Positions 58,264 to 64,000 of a stretch of DNA of 64,000 nucleotides are shown piece by piece. Origin of the DNA: Ruminococcus sp. (GTDB lineage: Bacteria > Bacillota > Clostridia > Oscillospirales > Acutalibacteraceae); NCBI GenBank assembly GCA_017464765.1, contig JAFTYK010000038.1, forward strand, positions 22,963 through 86,962, given 5' to 3'. Every line of letters starts with the position of its first letter. The stretch's first letter is position 1. A program made the translations under genes and the position numbers. Below the pieces are notes generated by a model. The model worked only from the letters and a program-made list of their open reading frames with translations, searched no databases and was not told where the DNA came from.

Positions 58264-60495
58264 TTATAGTGTTGGTATTAGCTGTGCAACAAAACGCTGA
58301 ATCATTGTTGCGTCCATAATTTCAATTGTGCTGTCTTTGTCAGCATCTGCACACACGAGCTTATTCTCTGCGATTGCGCTACGCTTTGCGACATGTCTTT
58401 GAACCAGAGTAGCGTCCATGATAGTAACCTCACCATCACCGTCTACATCGCCTAACTTCATAAGTACAGGGATAATCTCCTGAGGGACAAGAACCTTGTC
58501 GCATACTGAACAATGAGCGCCATCGGTCGGACCATCGTTTTTGTATGTTGCATCATAACCCTTATCAATATCCTCTGTGTGACCAAGTGCATCTACAACT
58601 TCCTGTGCGACTAATACTTTATCGCATACTGAACAATGCTTGCCTTCTGTAAGACCTGTATTCTCACAATCAGGAGCTACTGCTTCGTCGATAGCCTCAG
58701 TGTGACCAAGTGCATCTACATAATCATCAACGTACGTATCACCACATTCTGAACATGTGTAGGTTGTATAGCCCTGCTCTTCACATTCAGGAGCAGTAAT
58801 TTCAGAGTTGTAGCTGTGTCCGGTAGCACCACAGAGCAGCTTATGGATTTGCTTAACACTGACAATCAAATAATCAGCCAAAGCCTGACCCTTTTCGTTT
58901 TCAGGGTTATCAATGACATCGATAACGGCGTTTTTGATTTCTGAATGACCGGTAGCATCAGGATGTGCAAAGAAGCTGTTGCCCATATAGTAGCGAACAT
59001 ACATGGCAGCGACGATTTTAGTATTGCTATCAGGTAATACCTTTTCCAAATCTACAGTGTATTGCTTTTTATCTGCAGCAGCAAGAGCATTCTCCTGAAC
59101 TTCTGCTTCCAGAGCTTTCTTCAAAGTATCCTGAACACTGCCGATATTAATGGTGCCACTGAGCAGACCATTGGCATCAACAGTATCATAATTTGCAATC
59201 TCCTTGACCAGAACTGCAAGTGTGTCGTATGCAGCGTTAAGTGCAGGCCAGTACACTTCGTCAAATGCTTCCTGCAGATTTTTGCCCAAGAAAGAGCCTA
59301 GCTTGCCCTGCTTGCCGTCAGCAACAAAAGCTTGAGCGCTATCGTAACCAAGCATAGGCAGATATTTACCGTACTCAGAGTTAACGAGTTCAACTGCCAT
59401 ATAGTCAACTCTGGTCTGAATGAACAAGCTGTCATCATAGTAGTCAAAGCAATCCTTGACATTCTGATCAAGATTCTTTGCATCACCGTCGTAGTTCTTC
59501 ATAGAATCGAGGAAGATATTGACATGCTCGTTAGTACCAGCCTTAACGTACTTATATTTAGTCTGATATGGTGAACATGATGATGCGTAGTAGTTAGCCA
59601 TATTGACAAAGTTGCCGAAGATATCGCCCAGAGGCAGTTTGGTTCCGTTGATATCCACATTAACACCATACATAAGATTCTGGATACCCAAAACAACCAC
59701 TTCTGCATCAGGGTTGAGTTCATATATCTTCTCCATAACGATATCAAAGTTGTGGATATAACCCAGAATGCTGTAGGCAAAGATATCTTCTAAAGCGCTA
59801 GCCATTTCACCCTCGCCGACATAGTTCTTGATGTAAGAACCAATAATTGCTTTGGCTTGCTGAGCCGCCTGGTCTTCTGCATCAGTTTCAAAAATAGTAT
59901 TAATATCAGCAGTCCACTTGTATCTGCCGTTGCTTAAGTAGTCAACCAACTGGTTGCACACATAAACACCGAAGTTGTTCCAACCGATGTCAACAGTAAC
60001 TAAATCAGCGTTAGTGATTTTTTCTTTATAGGCGGTGCGCAGTGCATCAATACCACCAGGTTCTGCAGATTTGAACCAACCGTCAGAACCTGTGAATCTC
60101 CATGAGGAGTAATCGTCGCCCATATAGCTATCATCAAGCAGAATACGGAGTTCTTCCACACGCATGGAGCTGATACCCAACTGGTTAACCGTTACGTTAT
60201 CGTAGATTTCAGCGTAATGGTCTCTGATTAAATCAGGGTATGCACCTTCAGGTGTTCTTTCATATCCGTAAACGTTAACATCGTTCTTATTAACCTGACC
60301 GCTTAACAGCAGTGCAAGTTCCTCTTCAGTTATGTAACCGCGCATACCATAACCATTGGTATTTGATGCGCCCAAAGATACATAGTTGAATGTATCAGTT
60401 TCTTCTGCGTTAGCAGGTACTATGATGTACGACAATACCATACATAATACCAGCACCAGAGAAAACAGTTTTCTAGTAATTGTGGTAGTTTTCAT
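58264..60495 (-). CDS. Secreted SGNH-like hydrolase with dockerin
   Basis: 743 residues from ATG 60495 (AAGGAGG 8 bases upstream). Signal peptide (about 1-31, ending VPANA). The SGNH/GDSL-like catalytic domain (about 35-560) has [13 protein letters not shown] (GxS block), [11 protein letters not shown] (the GxND-type block) and [10 protein letters not shown] (D-x-x-H block). Three Cys-pair repeats follow ([40 protein letters not shown] and one more). A C-terminal dockerin has [20 protein letters not shown] and [19 protein letters not shown]. Probably an esterase or lipase on the cohesin scaffold; substrate unknown. Confidence 0.85.
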   Translation of the reverse strand: MKTTTITRKLFSLVLVLCMVLSYIIVPANAEETDTFNYVSLGASNTNGYGMRGYITEEELALLLSGQVNKNDVNVYGYERTPEGAYPDLIRDHYAEIYDNVTVNQLGISSMRVEELRILLDDSYMGDDYSSWRFTGSDGWFKSAEPGGIDALRTAYKEKITNADLVTVDIGWNNFGVYVCNQLVDYLSNGRYKWTADINTIFETDAEDQAAQQAKAIIGSYIKNYVGEGEMASALEDIFAYSILGYIHNFDIVMEKIYELNPDAEVVVLGIQNLMYGVNVDINGTKLPLGDIFGNFVNMANYYASSCSPYQTKYKYVKAGTNEHVNIFLDSMKNYDGDAKNLDQNVKDCFDYYDDSLFIQTRVDYMAVELVNSEYGKYLPMLGYDSAQAFVADGKQGKLGSFLGKNLQEAFDEVYWPALNAAYDTLAVLVKEIANYDTVDANGLLSGTINIGSVQDTLKKALEAEVQENALAAADKKQYTVDLEKVLPDSNTKIVAAMYVRYYMGNSFFAHPDATGHSEIKNAVIDVIDNPENEKGQALADYLIVSVKQIHKLLCGATGHSYNSEITAPECEEQGYTTYTCSECGDTYVDDYVDALGHTEAIDEAVAPDCENTGLTEGKHCSVCDKVLVAQEVVDALGHTEDIDKGYDATYKNDGPTDGAHCSVCDKVLVPQEIIPVLMKLGDVDGDGEVTIMDATLVQRHVAKRSAIAENKLVCADADKDSTIEIMDATMIQRFVAQLIPTL

Positions 60496-60710
60496 TTGGT
60501 ATTCCTCCTTGATTAAGAATAAATTCATACGTGTACAGGTATTGCGATACCCGTAAGACATACTAAAATTGTAATACATATCGGATTATTTCGCCATTGT
60601 TAATATATATGAAATCACCTTTAAAAAACTAGTGATTATTACCAAAACAATTTGCAAGATTCAAAATTCCGACCTTTTCACCAGCCTTAATAACTAAGCA
60701 ACAAAAAACA

Positions 60711-60738
60711 ATAGCTGTACCCATACAGGCACAGCTAT
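60711..60738 (-). terminator. Terminator of the 350-residue dockerin gene
   Basis: ATAGCTGT/ACAGCTAT stem, followed on the minus strand by TGTTTTTTG. Confidence 0.85.
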
Positions 60739-60757
60739 GCAAAATCATACTATAAGT

Positions 60758-61810
60758 TTATGAATATACTTCGACTAAAATTCTCTGAATCTGAGTTGCG
60801 TCCATGATAGAAACTACACCGTCTTTGTTCATATCAGCATATCTGTGCTTTGACATAGGGATGATTTTGATACGTGCTAAATAGCACTGAATTACGGTTG
60901 CATCCATAATAGTGAAGTTACCATCGCCATCTATATCACCGTAAAACTGCATTTCTATTTCTAGGCCATCGATAGCATCATAAAGGTCCAGTGCTGCTGC
61001 GTCAACCTCGTCTTGTGTAGCTTCTTCATCTGTGTTAACCGAGTATGCCATATTGCGCATATATATCATATAGTTCCATGAGTAAGCAGTAAATGGAGCC
61101 AACGACATCTCATAGGATACAGCAGTACTGATAGCCTGTGATAAGCTCGATTTATTTACTGTGCCGTCTTCTTTTATGGTTGCCATACGATAGAACATCG
61201 TTTCGTTAAGATAATAGGTTATTTCATCAACTAAATACTGCTCATTAGCGAGTGCATAGTAATCCTTAGCATACTTATAAATCTTCTCCAGGTTAGCTAC
61301 GGTAGCTTTAGTATATTTATCCGCATCTTCATACAGATATTTTTCAGCTCTGCGCATAGCATCATCTAAATAAGTCTTATTAGTAAAATCGACGTTCTTC
61401 CACTCGACATTCATACGACCCTCTGCATCAGAGTGACTGAGAACCGCGCAGTTATAGTCACCCAAGTAAGGTACATCATCGGTCTGCCTCACAACAAAAT
61501 TCCAATCAGGAATCTGTGTATCTTTCATAATAGCAAACACCGCATATTCGTGAGCTTTCATTTCAACAGCATAGCAACCGGATTCTTGTAATTCAACATT
61601 CCTCCACGAACCGGTGTCATAATCATTCCACACATAAGCACCGAGCGTTTCGCCTTCATCCATCACAGCGCTTACGTCTACGTATACTTTGGTTTTTTTA
61701 GCAGAGGTTTTTGCCATATCAATGTCTTTTGCGTAAGCTGTAAACGGCACAGCAAAAACCGCACTTACTATCATAAAAATAACGAGTAAGAATGATAATA
61801 TCTTCTTCAT
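60758..61810 (-). CDS. Secreted dockerin protein with FIVAR-like helical region
   Basis: 350 residues. Signal peptide (1-27, ending FTAYA). An N-terminal beta domain (about 38-145) has an AYVWNDYDTGSWRNVEL segment that resembles starch-binding modules of the CBM25/26 type, without full support. A helical region (about 148-285) carries a FIVAR-like pattern. The C-terminal dockerin has GDIDGDGNFTIMDATVIQ and DMNKDGVVSIMDATQIQ. No catalytic site is visible; probably a binding subunit of the surface complex. GGAGG precedes the ATG. Confidence 0.85.
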   Translation of the reverse strand: MKKILSFLLVIFMIVSAVFAVPFTAYAKDIDMAKTSAKKTKVYVDVSAVMDEGETLGAYVWNDYDTGSWRNVELQESGCYAVEMKAHEYAVFAIMKDTQIPDWNFVVRQTDDVPYLGDYNCAVLSHSDAEGRMNVEWKNVDFTNKTYLDDAMRRAEKYLYEDADKYTKATVANLEKIYKYAKDYYALANEQYLVDEITYYLNETMFYRMATIKEDGTVNKSSLSQAISTAVSYEMSLAPFTAYSWNYMIYMRNMAYSVNTDEEATQDEVDAAALDLYDAIDGLEIEMQFYGDIDGDGNFTIMDATVIQCYLARIKIIPMSKHRYADMNKDGVVSIMDATQIQRILVEVYS

Positions 61811-61848
61811 AAAATCGCCTCCGCAATCTCAATCTGTATTGCAATATT

Positions 61849-61859
61849 ATTATAGCACT
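61849..61859 (-). promoter_or_regulatory. Extended -10 promoter of the 350-residue dockerin gene
   Basis: Minus strand TGCTATAAT, with TATAAT at 61854-61849. No good -35 at 17 bp. Confidence 0.55.
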
Positions 61860-62034
61860 CGCCTATTTCTCATTCTATTGACAATATAAATATATTTAGT
61901 GTATAAGCTTTAGTGATTTAGCCAACACAGAATAAATACAAGGCACTTTGACTAAGCATCTCACAGCTGTTTTTCACTAACCTACTGTTAAATCTGCACA
62001 TAAGTAAACACAAAAATACATCATATTGCATATA

Positions 62035-62275
62035 AAAAAGAACCGCTTGGGCGACCGTATAAAACGGCTTACCTAAGCGGTTTTATTTGTCGCCACAAGG
62101 CTCGGTCACTCGCAATTAAAGACCACCAACCGCTACGTCCACGCTACAGACCAAGCCGAGCGTGAGTCAGCCAACCTGCTTGAGAATATACTGAATAAGA
62201 AGACACAGAAATTTGCCTAAATAAACAACCTTAATCTTTCTTACAAAACCTATATTAGGTGAGAGAAAGTTCATA
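62035..62275 (-). ncRNA. Possible orphan non-coding RNA or structured element
   Basis: On the minus strand TATAAT (about 62276-62271) is followed by a hairpin, CTTTCT..ACCTAATATAGGT..AGAAAG. Next is a GC-rich part whose arms CCGAGC.. and GCTCGG (62156-62161 and 62100-62105) pair, then a terminator-like stem AACCGCTT/AAGCGGTT (62041-62082) with TTCTTTTTT. No convincing open frame. Weak -35. Reported as a possibility only. Confidence 0.3.
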
Positions 62276-62341
62276 ATTATATCCGCATATATTCCAATAA
62301 AATGCTTACAAGAAAGGGATATATTATTTATGAAACGAAAA

Positions 62342-62385
62342 CAACCCGCCCAAATTGCAGATTTTACTGCTTTTAGGGCAGGTTG
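62342..62385 (-). terminator. Terminator of the zinc-ribbon membrane protein gene
   Basis: Minus strand CAACCTGCCC/GGGCGGGTTG with inner GCAG/CTGC pairing, then TTTTCGTTT. Confidence 0.8.
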
Positions 62386-62397
62386 AGTTGTTGCATC

Positions 62398-62916
62398 TTA
62401 CTTCAAGATCTTGAATTTGCCGATTACAGGTAGCTCTTTTGCTCTTCCGTTAGCGGCATTTATGATGCCGAGAATAGCCAGCACCGCAAATACAATTGAG
62501 ATAAAGCTGATGATGCTTGTGATAAAGTACAATCTCCAAGAAATCGCCAGAATAATCGAATTGACAATACTTGAAACAATGCTGTACGCCACACAAGCAA
62601 TTAACAGCACCAAACCCTGATTAGCGTGGAAACGAGCAAACTTTGAGTCTTTTGCCGCAAACATTGGAATAAAGCAAAGAGGTCCGAAGTATGCCAAAAC
62701 AGCCATCGCTTTGTTTTTGCTAACATCGCCTGCATCGTAATCTGCCGTAGTGTCAGCAGTATCGTTAAGATTGGAAATTTTTTCCGAGAAACCATTTTGA
62801 GTGTCTGGGTTCTGTTCCTGCTGTTGCGGGGCAGGTACCTCCATCGAGTTTCCGCAAGATGGACAGAATTTTGTACCCTCGTCAACTTTCGTTCCGCATT
62901 TTTCACATAATAACAT
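62398..62916 (-). CDS. Zinc-ribbon plus DUF4870-like membrane protein
   Basis: 172 residues. The N-terminal zinc ribbon is CEKCGTKVDEGTKFCPSCG (residues 4-22). A polar linker and about three to four transmembrane segments follow (about 66-165; AVLAYFGPLCFIPMF, ARFHANQGLVLLIACVAYSIV, IVFAVLAILGIINAA). The HANQGLVLLI stretch is typical of DUF4870/Tic20-like proteins. Function unknown. It shares a zinc-ribbon theme with the first gene of this end cluster. Confidence 0.82.
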   Translation of the reverse strand: MLLCEKCGTKVDEGTKFCPSCGNSMEVPAPQQQEQNPDTQNGFSEKISNLNDTADTTADYDAGDVSKNKAMAVLAYFGPLCFIPMFAAKDSKFARFHANQGLVLLIACVAYSIVSSIVNSIILAISWRLYFITSIISFISIVFAVLAILGIINAANGRAKELPVIGKFKILK

Positions 62917-63018
62917 AATTATTTCCTCACTTTCTTTTATTTGATAGGCAGGTTTCCGATTCCGCCTTTTTTAACCGTTTGTCAAATCTTTCCAGATTGG
63001 CGAAAATAAAGCCGTTAC

Positions 63019-63738
63019 TTAATTAATATACTCATCTAATGCATCTTTTATTTCGTCTTCGTGTTCCTCCAACGCATCTTCGGCATCTTTTAATGTATCA
63101 TCAAAACTCTTTTGCAGGCCGACGCCGATGTCGAATTTTACGCCGTAAGAATAGAACAGTCTGTCAAGCTCGCTGTCTTTGTCGTTGTCATAAATATCGG
63201 ACACATATACAGCCATACTTTTTCCGTCCTTGCGGAAGCACCAACCCTGCAAAAAGCCACTCAATGCTTTTTCTAAAGTTGTTTCATCCGCAGGATTTTC
63301 GCCCTCGCCGACAAATTCGTGACCGATGATGTTGTATCCATCGTCAGAAGCGGCAGCGGTAACCTTGAATACTTGCTCGTAGTATTCTTTAATCTGCTCG
63401 TCAGTCAGCTCTGAAGAATCGGATGTTTTGAATATAACAACCGCATGACCGCTTCCGCTTGCGGGATCGTCGGCATAAGCACCGTTTTCACTTATCTCGT
63501 ATTCCCAATCGGGTTTCAGTTCTTCATAAGAAATGCCATACGCTTTCAGATAATGCTCTACTGCTGCTTCGCTGAATGAATCTAACTTTTCAGCCCCATC
63601 AAGCACATCTTTTGCGATATCTTCAGCATTGGTTTTTTCGCCGTCTTTATCGCTTATTTCTCCATCTCCTTGCTCACCGCAAGCGTCAAGGGCGAATACC
63701 CTCATTGCCGCAAGCAAAATCGCCAATAATTTTTTCAT
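63019..63738 (-). CDS. Acidic lipoprotein of unknown function
   Basis: 239 residues. Short lipoprotein signal with ALDAC (Cys20), then an acidic extracytoplasmic domain rich in Asp and Glu, ending in an acidic helix (DDTLKDAEDALEEHEDEIKD). No known motif. It has GTGAGG before the ATG and lies 21 bases after the partial zinc-ribbon gene, so both belong to one unit. Confidence 0.75.
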   Translation of the reverse strand: MKKLLAILLAAMRVFALDACGEQGDGEISDKDGEKTNAEDIAKDVLDGAEKLDSFSEAAVEHYLKAYGISYEELKPDWEYEISENGAYADDPASGSGHAVVIFKTSDSSELTDEQIKEYYEQVFKVTAAASDDGYNIIGHEFVGEGENPADETTLEKALSGFLQGWCFRKDGKSMAVYVSDIYDNDKDSELDRLFYSYGVKFDIGVGLQKSFDDTLKDAEDALEEHEDEIKDALDEYIN

Positions 63739-63759
63739 GTTGTTTTCCTCACTTTCGCA

Positions 63760-64000
63760 TTATTTCAGTTGCTGACCGCAGTTGGGGCAGCATTTGTCGT
63801 TCTTTTTGCATTTGGTCTTGCAGTTGGGGCATTTTTTCTCTTTGGTCAGGGTCACGATAATGATCACAATCACAAGAATAACCACTACCACAATAGCGAT
63901 CCAAATGAAGATGCACAGTCCAAGCGGTACGGGACAGAAACCGCAGAGGGAGCATTTGTCTTTTTCATCCACAGGGGGCTTTTCATCGGGTGCCTTGCCT
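63760..64000 (-). CDS. Membrane protein with C-terminal zinc ribbon (partial)
   Basis: At least 79 codons in frame, open to the right edge, so the N-terminus is probably outside the window. Visible parts: a Pro/Asp/Lys-rich stretch, CSLCGFCP, one strong transmembrane segment (IWIAIVVVVILVIVIIIV), then a zinc ribbon with CPNCKTKCKKNDKCCPNCG. A GTG at 63972 could be a start, but no good ribosome binding site precedes it. Function unknown. Confidence 0.65.
   Translation of the reverse strand, partial: GKAPDEKPPVDEKDKCSLCGFCPVPLGLCIFIWIAIVVVVILVIVIIIVTLTKEKKCPNCKTKCKKNDKCCPNCGQQLK

Noticed and set aside
62330-62386. 18-codon open frame on the plus strand
   Set aside because: The sequence is the arms of the terminator of the convergent zinc-ribbon gene.
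63749-63955. Alternative minus-strand frame over the last gene
   Set aside because: The adjoining frame has a clear transmembrane segment and a zinc ribbon CPNC...CPNCG, and is open to the edge; this one is a shadow.
1-64000. CRISPR arrays, insertion sequences, prophage, tRNA or rRNA genes
   Set aside because: No regularly spaced direct repeats, transposase or integrase motifs, or tRNA cloverleafs were recognised by reading; this was not a computed search.

Overview
The window looks like chromosomal DNA of a low-GC, spore-forming, starch-degrading gut clostridium, most like a Ruminococcus of the R. bromii type. The signs are five secreted proteins with type I dockerins, a GH13 amylase lipoprotein, a maltose-type ABC transporter, a CBM26-like starch-binding module, spoIIE and spoVAD, several T-box leaders, and strong AGGAGG ribosome binding sites. 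This is inferred from gene content; no 16S or other taxonomic marker is present. I saw no rRNA, tRNA, CRISPR array, insertion sequence or prophage.

Region 1 (1-13.2 kb, all minus strand) is a branched-chain amino acid block. Three transcription units each start with a consensus promoter (17-bp spacer) and a T-box leader. The specifier triplets I read are CTC (Leu) for a LeuA-like protein, GTA (Val) for a seven-gene operon, and ATC (Ile) for a single gene. The Val operon encodes an XRE-cupin-acyl-CoA synthetase fusion, a ParA-like ATPase, a four-subunit 2-oxoacid:ferredoxin oxidoreductase (VorDBAC) and a branched-chain aminotransferase. The Ile unit encodes a second, paralogous fusion synthetase. 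The simplest reading is a pathway that activates isobutyrate or 2-methylbutyrate, carboxylates the acyl-CoA reductively and transaminates it to valine or isoleucine, switched on by the matching uncharged tRNA. The LeuA-like protein has lost the catalytic and metal-binding motifs of its family. An ECF sigma factor and a probable anti-sigma partner sit inside this block.

Region 2 (13.2-32.5 kb) is mixed. It holds a PAP2 phosphatase, small membrane proteins, rlmB, a P-type-ATPase-like protein that has lost its phosphorylation site, rpe and spoVAD. Next come a four-gene surface module (repeat protein with a transglutaminase-like domain, MBOAT acyltransferase, DHHW/AlgX-like protein, G5 lipoprotein), a VanW protein, an MGDG-synthase-like glycosyltransferase, and spoIIE with an unusual 21-bp promoter spacer.

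Region 3 (32.5-42.8 kb, minus strand) concerns starch and its surface machinery: an amylase lipoprotein, two dockerin proteins sharing a repeat domain, and a MalE-MalF-MalG-type transporter with hairpins between malE and malF. No ATPase subunit is present.

Region 4 (42.8-50.4 kb) holds murE, a DtxR-type regulator, mscS, an alkD-like gene, a two-component system and aroF-tyrA. The aroF-tyrA operon is preceded by a 20-codon leader peptide with six Tyr and three Phe codons and by an intrinsic terminator, a classic attenuation layout.

Region 5 (50.4-64 kb) holds a papain-like protease with a dockerin and a starch-binding module behind a long structured leader RNA, an Na/Pi symporter, a small unknown protein, a Nudix hydrolase, a membrane-bound LuxR-type regulator, an SGNH-like dockerin protein, a further dockerin protein, and zinc-ribbon/lipoprotein genes running off the end. 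Several intergenic stretches contain GC-rich, folded segments that no gene explains.
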